Below, piece after piece: positions 1-7,277 of a stretch of DNA of 16,052 bases. The translations under genes were made by a program, and so were the position numbers. The DNA comes from Chromatiales bacterium (GTDB taxonomy: Bacteria > Pseudomonadota > Gammaproteobacteria > Chromatiales > Chromatiaceae), in assembly GCA_024639625.1 (NCBI GenBank), contig JAHEIA010000006.1, positions 1 through 16,052 on the forward strand. The letters are read 5' to 3'. The notes below the pieces were generated by a model. It had not been told where the DNA came from. It searched no databases and saw nothing but the letters and a program-made list of their open reading frames with translations. Numbering within the stretch: position 1 is the first letter of the stretch; the number at the start of each line of letters is the position of its first letter.

Positions 1-80
1 GGTCGAGCCAACGGCCGCCTTGCGGTTTCCGCGGGCCGTGGGCGTGTGCCTCCTGGCGAACCTCGGCCGTTGGCTCGACC
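1..80. repeat. Perfect 17-bp inverted repeat at the window edge
   Basis: Bases 1-17 (GGTCGAGCCAACGGCCG) are the exact reverse complement of bases 64-80, with a 46-base spacer. The left arm starts at the first base of the window, so the repeat may extend further left. The right arm lies inside the small membrane-protein gene, where it encodes LGRWLDR. The arms are too long to be chance at this scale. It could be a genuine hairpin or mobile-element end, or a fold-back artefact at a contig end. Confidence 0.85.
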
Positions 81-283
81 GGGTGTCGGGAAAGGTCTTC
101 TGGGAGGGGGTCCTGTTGGCGGTCGACACCACGGCGGCATTCCTGATCGTATCGGTCATGATCTGGTTCGGACGAGTTCCGCTCTCGCCGCAGTGGGCGG
201 CGGATGTCTGGAACCTTGCCGTGATCGGCAACGTCCTTTCCGTGGGTCTGGAACAGCTCTTTCGGGCGCTCCGAAAGCGGTAA
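20..283 (+). CDS. Small predicted membrane protein, possibly 5'-truncated
   Basis: I do not recognise this gene. The frame is open from base 2, so the real start may lie left of the window. Internal candidates are TTG at 20 and GTG at 38 or 44, none with a clear ribosome binding site. From TTG 20 it gives 87 residues. Two hydrophobic stretches, about residues 28-50 (FWEGVLLAVDTTAAFLIVSV and following) and 60-80, suggest two inner-membrane helices, ending in a basic tail (RALRKR). Nothing indicates an enzymatic role. The right arm of a perfect inverted repeat lies inside its 5' part, which makes the N-terminus doubtful. It is separated from the next gene by about 170 bases and does not appear to belong to the lipid cluster. 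Confidence 0.5.
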   Translation: MRFPRAVGVCLLANLGRWLDRVSGKVFWEGVLLAVDTTAAFLIVSVMIWFGRVPLSPQWAADVWNLAVIGNVLSVGLEQLFRALRKR

Positions 284-457
284 ACTTTCGCGCTTCCATC
301 GGCGGGGGTAAACGGAGCGGCGGAGGATGCCGGGAAGGGCAGCGCAGTCTCCGCTCGCCAGCCACTATAGCCGGCCCTGGCGGTTCGGCAATTGCCACAA
401 TCCGATCCAGCCGGTACCTTTATCCCTCCCCTCGTTGTGAGAGCGTTCCACGGCATC

Positions 458-1543
458 ATGTCGAATCAAACGCAGGCAGGTTCAAACCTCAGGCGCACCT
501 ACGTCTCGGCCCCCAGTGTGATATTGCCCGGCCGCCCGGTATCCAATGCGGAACTGGTGCAGAGGATCCGTGACAACTTTCGCGGCAGCCCGGAGCAATG
601 GCGCCGCATCGAGCGCAAGATCGCCTTCGCCTTCGACCTCTGCGGCAGTCAGAGCCGCTACCTGGACGACGAGGCGCCCGCGATGTCGGCGGCGGCATAC
701 TCTGCGCAGGCGGCCGGCCTCAGTCTTGCGCTGCAAGGGGTCGCTCCGGGTGAACTGGATGCGGTGATCTACGGTGCCGTGTGTCGCGAGTATTTCGAGC
801 CGGCCACCGCATCGGAGGTTGCCGCCCGTGTCGGCGCCACCCGGCTGCACGCGGCCTTCGACATCATCAATGCGTGCTCCGGATTCCTCACCGCCGTGAC
901 CAGCTTCGCCGGACTTGCCGCTACCGACCCGGAGATACGCACCGGCCTGGTGTGCGCCACCGAGGGTACCGGCGGCCTGGGCGGCAAAGACCGGGGCTGG
1001 ATTTCCTACGACATCCAGCAATCGACCGACCTGGATCTGTTGGCGGCAGGACTGACCATTGGCAATGCGGCTGCCGCGGCGGTGGTGTCCACCGAGCCGC
1101 CACTCTGGGGTGCGCGCGTGGTCGGTGCGGCTAGCGCCTCATACCCACAGCACTACGAGCTGTCTATGGCGCGCATCGACGGTGTGTTCGAATGTGACAG
1201 CGCCGGTTTGTTCAAGCATGCAAAAGATTACTATCCGCACATCATGGGTCTGCTCGATAAGATCGGATGGCAGGTCGATGACGTCGACTATGTCTGCGTG
1301 CACCAGGCCTCGGAACGGGTCATCGCCAACCTGGCGAAACAGTTCGGCGCAAAGCAGGAGCGTATTCCGCTGGTGCACCGCTACTACGGCAACACGGTCA
1401 GCCTGTCGCCGATCTTGCCGCTGCACCATCTGCTGGAGAAGGATCTGATCAAACCCGGAATGAAGCTCATCCTCGGCGCCGCCGGCGCAGGCATTACGAT
1501 GAACACCCTGGCGCTGGAGTGGTGCCCGGACCGCCGTCGGTGA
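458..1543 (+). CDS. Beta-ketoacyl-ACP synthase III (FabH-like, KASIII family)
   Basis: Thiolase-fold condensing enzyme that normally joins an acyl-CoA or acyl-ACP primer to a malonyl-type extender in the cytoplasm. From ATG 458 it has 361 residues, within the family range. The Cys-His-Asn triad is complete: Cys140 in IINACSGFLTAV, His282 in VCVHQASE and Asn312 in YYGNTVSLSP. The C-terminal glycine-rich LILGAAGAGITMNTLALEW is also typical. The usual GDGAGA-type loop reads IGNAAAAA (residues 201-208), a departure from housekeeping FabH. I chose ATG 458 because MSNQTQ leads straight into the conserved N-terminus; TTG 392 and GTG 437 are in-frame alternatives, and none has a strong Shine-Dalgarno. 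It converges on the lipid operon and overlaps the sulfotransferase by 50 bp. I infer a specialised-lipid role; primary FabH is less likely because no fab genes surround it. Confidence 0.9.
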   Translation: MSNQTQAGSNLRRTYVSAPSVILPGRPVSNAELVQRIRDNFRGSPEQWRRIERKIAFAFDLCGSQSRYLDDEAPAMSAAAYSAQAAGLSLALQGVAPGELDAVIYGAVCREYFEPATASEVAARVGATRLHAAFDIINACSGFLTAVTSFAGLAATDPEIRTGLVCATEGTGGLGGKDRGWISYDIQQSTDLDLLAAGLTIGNAAAAAVVSTEPPLWGARVVGAASASYPQHYELSMARIDGVFECDSAGLFKHAKDYYPHIMGLLDKIGWQVDDVDYVCVHQASERVIANLAKQFGAKQERIPLVHRYYGNTVSLSPILPLHHLLEKDLIKPGMKLILGAAGAGITMNTLALEWCPDRRR

Positions 1544-2642
1544 GCGGCGACAGCCGAATGTGGAAGGCCTCGTAGACGAAGCCGAAGTCCCGCCGCACAT
1601 CCACCTCGTCGAGGCCAAATTGCGCCAGGCTGTAGCGATGTGCGGAGCGGCGCCGGCGCTGGCGGTCGGCGGTCTGGTCGATCTCCTTTGTCATCGCCGC
1701 GTCCGGCTCGTGGCCCGCGAACTCCAGGATATCGCGCATCGCGTGCTCGAAGCCGGTTAGCAGATCATCGTAGCGGACGACCAATACGCTGGCAGGCGGA
1801 ATTCCGCCTGCTTGCCAGCTGGCGAGAAACCCGGCATACAGGGAGCGCGCGGCCAATACCAGGTTACGCACTAGCATCTGCTGTGGCTCCGGCGCCGGCG
1901 GTCGGCCTCCGGCAACGCTGGCCACGACCCCGCCCACCAGACTCAATGCCGACGGCAGGGCCTGCACCGGGTCTCTTGCCAGGTACACCAGGCGCGCGTC
2001 GGGAAACACCTGGAGCACCTGCTCGGCACATAGCGAGAAGGAAAACAGCTTGCCCAGCACCCGCGGCCTGTCGCAGCGATATAGCTGACGCCGGTAACAG
2101 GCGCGCAGCCAGCGCAGGTGCCTCGGCGCCAGTCGTGCGGGCCGTTTGCTCGAATCCAAGTAGTCTCGGTGACCAGCGCTGTCCCAAGCCAGGAAATAGA
2201 TGTAATAGAACACTCCGTCGAGGAAACGCAGGAATACCAGAAGATCGTCGGTCTCCGCCGCGGTGAGCGACGTCTGGTGCACCTCGCCGAGATGAAATCG
2301 GCCTGGGTTGAGGCGCTCCAGGGCAGGGATCCAGGGCCGCACGAGGCAGCGCAGAGTAAGCGAAGGCACCAGTATCTCCCACAGGAGGAACGCTCGTCCC
2401 ACTTGTTGGTCGGCGAGGAAACGATGCACAAGAGTGGTACCGCTGCGCGGGTTACCAATGATAAACAGCGGCCGTTCAATACTCACTTGCCGGATGCCGG
2501 GAAAGAACACATGATCGAGGATCATGCCGAGACTGATCACCAGGCGGTACAGCGCAAACAATAGAAACAACAATGCCGGCCTTATATAGAGGCCGAAGGC
2601 GGATGCCAGGATTCTGCCGGCACGCCACATCCTTGCGAGCAT
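1494..2642 (-). CDS. Membrane-anchored PAPS-dependent sulfotransferase family protein
   Basis: Predicted to transfer sulfate from PAPS to a hydroxyl group. Of 382 residues, about 18-48 form a long hydrophobic N-terminal segment that would anchor it in the inner membrane. The 5'-phosphosulfate-binding loop is FIIGNPRSGTT (residues 60-70). The 3'-phosphate-binding site is LVYLARDPVQALPSALSL, with the canonical Arg223 and Ser231 seven residues apart. HQTSLTAAETDD (122-133) is a likely active-site segment, which is inferred. The gene is last in the minus-strand operon, 21 bp after the acyl carrier protein, and its final codons are antisense to the conserved end of the KASIII gene. Given its neighbours, a lipid hydroxyl, possibly made by the adjacent hydroxylase, is the inferred acceptor. 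The family assignment is solid; the substrate is not known. Confidence 0.85.
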   Translation of the reverse strand: MLARMWRAGRILASAFGLYIRPALLFLLFALYRLVISLGMILDHVFFPGIRQVSIERPLFIIGNPRSGTTLVHRFLADQQVGRAFLLWEILVPSLTLRCLVRPWIPALERLNPGRFHLGEVHQTSLTAAETDDLLVFLRFLDGVFYYIYFLAWDSAGHRDYLDSSKRPARLAPRHLRWLRACYRRQLYRCDRPRVLGKLFSFSLCAEQVLQVFPDARLVYLARDPVQALPSALSLVGGVVASVAGGRPPAPEPQQMLVRNLVLAARSLYAGFLASWQAGGIPPASVLVVRYDDLLTGFEHAMRDILEFAGHEPDAAMTKEIDQTADRQRRRRSAHRYSLAQFGLDEVDVRRDFGFVYEAFHIRLSPLTDGGPGTTPAPGCSS

Positions 2643-2663
2643 GGGTCTGCCGCCCTGCGCCGA

Positions 2664-2909
2664 TCAGGGTTTGCGTGTCAGCAGGACTTCGATGCCCTCG
2701 ACGACATCTTCAACGGTCCGGATCTCTTTCATCTCGTCATCCTGAATCGTGATGCCGAACCTTTCCTCGATGTCGAAGACGATTTCGAGGAAGGTCATCG
2801 AATCCACCAGATGCTCCAGCGGGCCGCCCGCGAGCAGTTCTTGCTCGGTGCACGCTGTATAGCGTTGGAATATGGGAACCAATGCCTGGCGGATCTCGTT
2901 CTTCTGCAT
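2664..2909 (-). CDS. Dedicated acyl carrier protein
   Basis: An 81-residue phosphopantetheine carrier. The attachment serine is Ser37 in LVDSMTFLEIVFDIEERFGI, followed by the acidic helix II that carrier proteins use to dock with partner enzymes. The C-terminal IRTVEDVVEGIEVLL is a typical last helix. The motif is DSM, where housekeeping AcpP has DSL, so this is probably a pathway-specific carrier. The start is ATG at 2907-2909; only a weak purine stretch (GAGA) precedes it. It lies 45 bp after the hydroxylase gene and 21 bp before the sulfotransferase gene, consistent with one transcript. It probably carries the growing chain made by the adjacent ketosynthases. It will need a phosphopantetheinyl transferase encoded elsewhere. 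Confidence 0.92.
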   Translation of the reverse strand: MQKNEIRQALVPIFQRYTACTEQELLAGGPLEHLVDSMTFLEIVFDIEERFGITIQDDEMKEIRTVEDVVEGIEVLLTRKP

Positions 2910-2954
2910 GGCGGGTGATCTCGCTTTCTTATTCAGCTTGGAGGGACGGCGGCC

Positions 2955-3749
2955 CTATCCTGCACGGCTGCTGTCGTACCGGATCGCATCGAAGGTTTCG
3001 TGGTAGCGGTGATGGTTGGTGTCCATGAGCCGGTCCCACAGATTGAAGTACAGGCCATAGTTACAGTGTACGTAACGATGATGCATGTTGTGGTGGGTCG
3101 AGGTGTTGAGCAAGCCCAGAACTGGGTGCCGGGTCATCCCGGCCGGGTACAGCTCGTAACCGATGTGCCCGATGACGGTAATCACCGTCATGCCCAGAGC
3201 AAAGATAATGATCGCCAGCGGGTGCAGGGGTAACAAGAGCACGACCAGCGGAACGATACCGTACTGGATTACAGCCTCCAAAGGATGAAAGGCGAAGCTG
3301 CTCCATGGACTGGGATTATGTGAGCGATGATGTACCCTGTGGATCCGGCGCATCAACCACTTCACGTGCAACAGGCGGTGCGACCAATAGAAATAGGCGT
3401 CATGCAGAATGAACATGAAGATCAGGCTAAACAGAAAATAGGGCCAGCCGTAGTCCGCGATATCAAAATAAAGTCTCGCCCATCCCTGCTCCTGGGCAAC
3501 ACGCACGAAGAGGGTCATGGCCGAAAAGATCACGAGTGTCAGGGTGGTTAGAGCGAAGTCCCGCTGCATCTGCCGCGATGTGGGCGAGCCGGGCTGGATT
3601 CGCAAGCGCGCGATCCACGTTGAGTCGCTCTGCCACAGAAGGCGATAGCCGAGCCCGGCAAGCAACATGAAACGCAGCCACTGGTAAACAAAAACCAGCA
3701 TGGCGAAAAGCAGCAGCGGCGATTCCAAAACCAGCCATTGCAGCGTCAT
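2955..3749 (-). CDS. Fatty acid hydroxylase / sterol desaturase family protein
   Basis: Integral-membrane di-iron oxygenase of the fatty acid hydroxylase superfamily, expected to hydroxylate or desaturate a lipid chain using O2. The histidine clusters that bind iron are visible: HDAYFYWSHRLLH (His116, 124, 128), HRVHH (His137, 140, 141) and THHNMHHRYVH (219-228), plus HHRYH near the C-terminus. Hydrophobic segments lie at about 8-38, 66-85, 102-117 and 160-200. I place the start at ATG 3747-3749 (264 residues). The reading frame continues upstream into the ketosynthase gene, but that extension overlaps coding sequence and is not family-like. It begins 31 bp after the ketosynthase stop, within the operon. 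No sterol genes are nearby, so a fatty-acyl or other lipid substrate is the better inference. Confidence 0.9.
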   Translation of the reverse strand: MTLQWLVLESPLLLFAMLVFVYQWLRFMLLAGLGYRLLWQSDSTWIARLRIQPGSPTSRQMQRDFALTTLTLVIFSAMTLFVRVAQEQGWARLYFDIADYGWPYFLFSLIFMFILHDAYFYWSHRLLHVKWLMRRIHRVHHRSHNPSPWSSFAFHPLEAVIQYGIVPLVVLLLPLHPLAIIIFALGMTVITVIGHIGYELYPAGMTRHPVLGLLNTSTHHNMHHRYVHCNYGLYFNLWDRLMDTNHHRYHETFDAIRYDSSRAG

Positions 3750-3780
3750 CTTCAAGTTCCGCCCGCCGCAGGGGAAGCGC

Positions 3781-5019
3781 TCACTGGACGATATCCCGGG
3801 AAACCAGCAGACAGCTATTGATGCCGCCGAAGGCAAAGGAATTGATCAGGACGGTTTCGCAACCTTCGATGCGTTCGCCGTGTTTCGCGATATTGAGCCG
3901 GACTCCAGGATCGAATGCTTGGTGATTGGGTAGCGGATAGAAATAGCCGTGCACTAGGCTGCCGATCGCCGCAAGCAGGCCGAAGGCGCCGGATGCACCC
4001 ATGGTATGCCCGATCATCGATTTGATCGCGCACAGCGGGATGTCCCCCAGGCGATCACCGAACACCGTTTCCAGGCTGGCATATTCGGACTCGTCATTGA
4101 GCCGGGTAGCGGTGCCATGGGCCTGGATCATGTTTACACCGGCCGGCGTAAGCCCCGCTTCCGAAAGCGCACCCCGGATACACTCGGCCTCACCCTGTGG
4201 CGAGGGTTTGACCAGATCGAATCCGTCTGCATTTTCGTAAGCGCCGCGTACGAGCGCGAATACCGGGGCGCCGCGACGACGAGCATGCTGCAGATTCTCC
4301 AGCAGGAAGAGCGCGCCGCCCTCGCCCAGTACCAGCCCGTTGCGCGCGGCGTCGAAGGGTCGGCAACTGCGGGTCGGGTCGCCCGAGAGCGGCGCGAGTA
4401 CCCGCATGCGTTCCCAGCAGGTGACGATGGTCGGGCAAGAGGTCAACTCTACCCCGCCGGCCAGGATCACGTCCTGGTAACCATCGCGGATCAACCGAAA
4501 GCCGTCCGTGACCGCGGTCAGCGCGGAGGAGCATGCGGTGGAGACCGATTTGCTGACTCCGTGCAGCCCGAACTTCATGCCGATCCGGGCCACAGATGTG
4601 TTGGGCATGTTCATCGGTATGGTCAGCGGCGATACTGCTCGGTGGCCTTTGTCGAAGTAGGCGCGGTACATCGACTCTAGGTCATACAGGTTGCCGAAGC
4701 CGGTACCGAAAATGACACCTGCGCGCGCCCGATCCAGCGATCCCGGATCCAGACCTCCCGTGGCAAGCGCCTGTTCGGCGCAATACAGGCTGGCCAGTGG
4801 AAGCTGGCGGAAGAGATTCCGCTCTGTATGCGAGACGCAGTCCGGCAGTGGAATTTCACCGATGGGGGCGAGTTGCTGTTCCCAGTCGCGGTCAGTATCG
4901 CGCAGCCGAACCCGGCGAATGGCGGACTGGCCGTCATGCAGACAGCTCCAGAACCGCTCTCGGTCGGTGCCGTAAGCGGAGATCAGGCCGATGCCGGTGA
5001 TAGCAACCTGCTGCGCCAT
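3781..5019 (-). CDS. Beta-ketoacyl-ACP synthase (FabF/KASII-like)
   Basis: First gene of the minus-strand lipid operon. It is a 412-residue elongating condensing enzyme, the usual KASII length. The Cys-His-His triad is intact: Cys163 in VSTACSSALTAV, His301 in IQAHGTATRLND and His338 in IKSMIGHTMGASG, with the supporting Lys333. The C-terminal INSFAFGGINSCLLV is the expected glycine-rich end. The start MAQQVAITGIGLISAYG is canonical, at ATG 5017-5019; only a modest AGG lies upstream. All catalytic residues being present argues against a chain-length-factor-type inactive subunit. It should decarboxylate malonyl-ACP and extend a chain carried by the downstream ACP. It is transcribed away from sqr across a 476-bp intergenic region. 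The specific product is unknown. Confidence 0.93.
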   Translation of the reverse strand: MAQQVAITGIGLISAYGTDRERFWSCLHDGQSAIRRVRLRDTDRDWEQQLAPIGEIPLPDCVSHTERNLFRQLPLASLYCAEQALATGGLDPGSLDRARAGVIFGTGFGNLYDLESMYRAYFDKGHRAVSPLTIPMNMPNTSVARIGMKFGLHGVSKSVSTACSSALTAVTDGFRLIRDGYQDVILAGGVELTSCPTIVTCWERMRVLAPLSGDPTRSCRPFDAARNGLVLGEGGALFLLENLQHARRRGAPVFALVRGAYENADGFDLVKPSPQGEAECIRGALSEAGLTPAGVNMIQAHGTATRLNDESEYASLETVFGDRLGDIPLCAIKSMIGHTMGASGAFGLLAAIGSLVHGYFYPLPNHQAFDPGVRLNIAKHGERIEGCETVLINSFAFGGINSCLLVSRDIVQ

Positions 5020-5495
5020 GCTCAGCGCCTAGCTCGCGGAGGTCGCCGAGTTCGGCGGAATGGTGCGAGCAAAAAGTTTGGTGACAGACATTTGCCTCGA
5101 TTCTACGACAAGAAAGCGGGAATGTGCCTGTTTTCACCGGTGAATACCGGGAAGACGTCGGAATGCAAAGTGCCCCGGATCTCTCCGCGCGGCGGCGCGG
5201 TCTCGCCGACGATTCTGGCCGATTCGCGGAAAACGACTGGTGCTTTCGCCCATCGCGAGTATATATTCAGCGGTGGAGCGGAGAGAACCCGTCCGCGGTT
5301 GCATTTTGCTGGGAGCGGAGTCCTTTCGGCGGACCCCAGACAAACAAGCTTGCTCTGTTTCAACCGGTGCGATACGTGACCTGCTCCCTGGTATTGCCAG
5401 TATTCGGGGCAGGGCGGAATGCCTGCGGCGGAAACCGCCGGCGAAATGGCTCGCTGGACATACCACGTAAGAAATCTACCAAAAGAGGAAACAAT
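5020..5495. promoter_or_regulatory. Divergent intergenic region between the lipid operon and sqr
   Basis: This 476-bp stretch separates two genes transcribed outward, so it should hold promoters for both. An AT-rich TATATATT at 5260-5267 in otherwise GC-rich DNA could supply a -10 element in either direction, but I see no convincing -35 partner. TTGCTC at 5350-5355 with GATACG about 15 bases on is another weak candidate for sqr. The sqr frame stays open upstream to 5124, but I do not believe it is coding. No regulator gene lies nearby. Confidence 0.5.
5133..5144. promoter_or_regulatory. 12-bp perfect palindrome, possible operator
   Basis: TTCACCGGTGAA is a perfect dyad about 115 bp upstream of the ketosynthase start and 350 bp upstream of sqr. 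Its length alone could be chance in a window of this size. Only its position in the divergent promoter region makes it a candidate regulator site. Confidence 0.25.
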
Positions 5496-6779
5496 ATGGC
5501 CCATGTAGTAGTTATCGGTGCGGGTATCGGTGGCATGACGGTTGCCTACGATTTACGCGCGGAGCTCGACAAGAAACAGCATCGAGTTACCGTGATCGGT
5601 GATAAAGACATCTTCGAGTTCACACCCTCGAATCCTTGGGTTGCCGTCGGCTGGCGCGACCGCAAGACGACGACCGTCGATATCAAAAAAAGCTTGGGTA
5701 AGAAAGGGATCGAGCTGATCGCGAGCGCGGTCACCAAGATCGACGCGGAACAGAATTCGCTCACGCTGATGAATGAGCAGTCGGTCAGCTACGATTACCT
5801 GGTGATCACCACCGGCCCCAAGCTCGCCTTCGACGAAGTGCCTGGACTCGGTCCGCACAACGGGCATACACAGTCCGTATGTACCCTGAGCCACGCGGAG
5901 CACTCGTTCGAAAATTTCAAAGCATTATCAAAGGAGCCGGGACCGGTCGTCGTCGGCGCGGTACAGGGTGCAAGCTGCTTTGGTCCGGCTTACGAGTACG
6001 CGTTCATTCTCGAATCCGAGCTGAGGAAGCGGAAGCAGCGCGATCGGGTACCCATGACCTTTGTGACCAGCGAACCCTATATAGGGCATCTGGGGCTTGG
6101 TGGCGTCGGCGATTCGAAGTCGTTGCTCGAGTCGGCCCTGCGCAAGCGCCATATCAAGTGGATCACCAACGCCAAGACCACCCGGGTGGAGGATGGCGTG
6201 ATGCACGTGGACGAGCACGACGACGCCGGCCAGGTCATCCGCCAACACGAACTGCCGTTCAAGCACGCGATGATGCTGCCTGCGTTCAAGGGGGTCGACC
6301 CGGTCGCCGCGGTGGAGGGGCTGTGCAATCCACGCGGCTTCGTGCTGATTGACGGCAAGCAGCGCAATCCGAAGTATCCGAACATCTACTCCGCGGGGGT
6401 ATGCGTGGCGATTCCGCCCGTGGAGCAGACCCCGATCCCGACCGGTACGCCGAAAACAGGTTACATGATCGAGTCGATGGTCACCGCGATCGTGCACAAT
6501 ATCGCCGCGGAACTCGCCGGCAAGGAGCCGCAAGAGACGGCGACCTGGAGTGCCATCTGTCTGGCGGACATGGGCGATACGGGTGCCGCGTTCGTGGCGA
6601 TCCCCCAGATCCCACCGCGAAATGTCACCTGGTTCAAGGAAGGGAAATGGGTGCATTTAGCCAAGATTGCCTACGAAAAGTATTTTCTGAAGAAGATGAA
6701 GGCAGGAAGCACCGAGCCCATCTACGAAAAGTACACACTCAAGGCGATGGGGATTAAGCGCTTGAAGTCTGAAGGTTAA
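5496..6779 (+). CDS. sqr: Sulfide:quinone oxidoreductase (SQR)
   Basis: Membrane-peripheral flavoprotein that oxidises sulfide to polysulfide/sulfur and passes electrons to the quinone pool. It has 427 residues. The N-terminal FAD-binding motif is VVVIGAGIGG (4-13). Three cysteines fall at 129 (SVCTLSHAEH), 161 (GASCFGPAYEYAF) and 355 (WSAICLADMG), almost exactly at the catalytic Cys128, 160 and 356 of the A. ferrooxidans enzyme as I recall it. EPYIGHLG, AFKGV, EGLCNP and PTGTPKTGYMIESM also match that type. The C-terminal VHLAKIAYEKYFLKKMK is a likely amphipathic membrane-binding helix. ATG 5496 gives MAHVVVIGAG, the family start, and AGAGGA-type purines (AGAGGA at 5484-5489) form a good ribosome binding site. 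A stem-loop follows the stop. It stands alone, with no other sulfur genes in the window. Confidence 0.96.
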   Translation: MAHVVVIGAGIGGMTVAYDLRAELDKKQHRVTVIGDKDIFEFTPSNPWVAVGWRDRKTTTVDIKKSLGKKGIELIASAVTKIDAEQNSLTLMNEQSVSYDYLVITTGPKLAFDEVPGLGPHNGHTQSVCTLSHAEHSFENFKALSKEPGPVVVGAVQGASCFGPAYEYAFILESELRKRKQRDRVPMTFVTSEPYIGHLGLGGVGDSKSLLESALRKRHIKWITNAKTTRVEDGVMHVDEHDDAGQVIRQHELPFKHAMMLPAFKGVDPVAAVEGLCNPRGFVLIDGKQRNPKYPNIYSAGVCVAIPPVEQTPIPTGTPKTGYMIESMVTAIVHNIAAELAGKEPQETATWSAICLADMGDTGAAFVAIPQIPPRNVTWFKEGKWVHLAKIAYEKYFLKKMKAGSTEPIYEKYTLKAMGIKRLKSEG

Positions 6780-6782
6780 AGA

Positions 6783-6804
6783 CTCCGGCGGCGGGGTGCC
6801 GGAG
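6783..6804 (+). terminator. Stem-loop after sqr
   Basis: CTCCGGC (6783-6789) pairs perfectly with GCCGGAG (6798-6804) across an 8-base loop, starting 4 bases after the sqr stop. There is no immediate T tract (GGTTTT is about 20 bases later), so Rho-independent action is uncertain. Confidence 0.5.
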
Positions 6805-6961
6805 CGGTAATACTTCCGGTACCCGGTTTTCCGCAGCGCGATTCCTCACGGTACTGGATTGGCGGGGCCCGGGTGCGCGAGCGACCGGGCTGGCTGTGCG
6901 TTTCCAAGGGTAGGGCTTAGAGCATGTTCTTACGAAAGTTCTGGGTTATTTAATAAGAATC

Positions 6962-6970
6962 TGCTAATAT
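6962..6970 (+). promoter_or_regulatory. Extended -10 promoter candidate
   Basis: TGC-TAATAT fits the extended -10 pattern TGn plus a 4-of-6 hexamer, in a locally AT-rich patch about 70 bp upstream of the 78-aa gene. No good -35 is seen at the standard distance, which extended -10 promoters can tolerate. A transcript would start near 6977. Confidence 0.4.
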
Positions 6971-6981
6971 GCTTTTACTTT

Positions 6982-7013
6982 GACTCCCCGGTTCATTCGG
7001 CAAGTGGGGAGTC
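6982..7013 (+). promoter_or_regulatory. Leader hairpin before the 78-aa gene
   Basis: GACTCCCC (6982-6989) and GGGGAGTC (7006-7013) form a perfect 8-bp stem with a 16-base loop. If the promoter candidate just upstream is used, this hairpin sits at the very 5' end of the mRNA, where it could stabilise the message or act in regulation. It ends 25 bases before the start codon and so does not cover the ribosome binding site. Confidence 0.5.
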
Positions 7014-7038
7014 GTCGGTTGGATGTGAGGGCCTTTCC

Positions 7039-7275
7039 ATGGGCAAAGATGTAGTGATCGACCTCGAGCAAGCAAGGCGACGCCGCGCCACGGCCCGGCT
7101 TGGAGTGGAATACGACCGTCTCGGAGAACCTTCGGAACGCGAAAAAGCCTCCCTGTTGCTGTTTCACGCCGCCATCGAAAGCCTGCAAGGAGGACGGACC
7201 AGCGCGCAGATCGACCGCGTGTTGGAGCGTATGGATCTGGTATTGGATGCGCTGTCCGCGCACGCGAACCCTTGA
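7039..7275 (+). CDS. Hypothetical 78-aa charged helical protein
   Basis: I do not recognise this protein. It starts at ATG 7039 with GTGAGG (7025-7030) at a reasonable ribosome-binding distance. The frame continues upstream to 6859, but that part lacks a good start and overlaps the promoter-like region. The sequence opens MGKDVVIDLEQARRRRATAR, is strongly charged, has no signal peptide or membrane segment, and should be mostly alpha-helical; the stretch from about residue 50 to 74 (TSAQIDRVLERMDLVLDAL) could be a regular amphipathic helix. The basic run RRRR near the N-terminus might contact nucleic acid, but that is speculation. It is monocistronic, with its own promoter candidate and leader hairpin, and a stem-loop starts 2 bases after the stop. 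Confidence 0.65.
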   Translation: MGKDVVIDLEQARRRRATARLGVEYDRLGEPSEREKASLLLFHAAIESLQGGRTSAQIDRVLERMDLVLDALSAHANP

Positions 7276-7277
7276 TA

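Noticed and set aside
46..573. 175-codon open frame on the plus strand
   Set aside because: It overlaps the membrane-protein gene and the 5' end of KASIII in other frames, and its translation is rich in Gly, Arg and Pro without domains.
5124..5495. N-terminal extension of the SQR frame
   Set aside because: ATG 5496 has a good ribosome binding site and gives the exact family start MAHVV; the extension has no family similarity and runs through the divergent promoter region.
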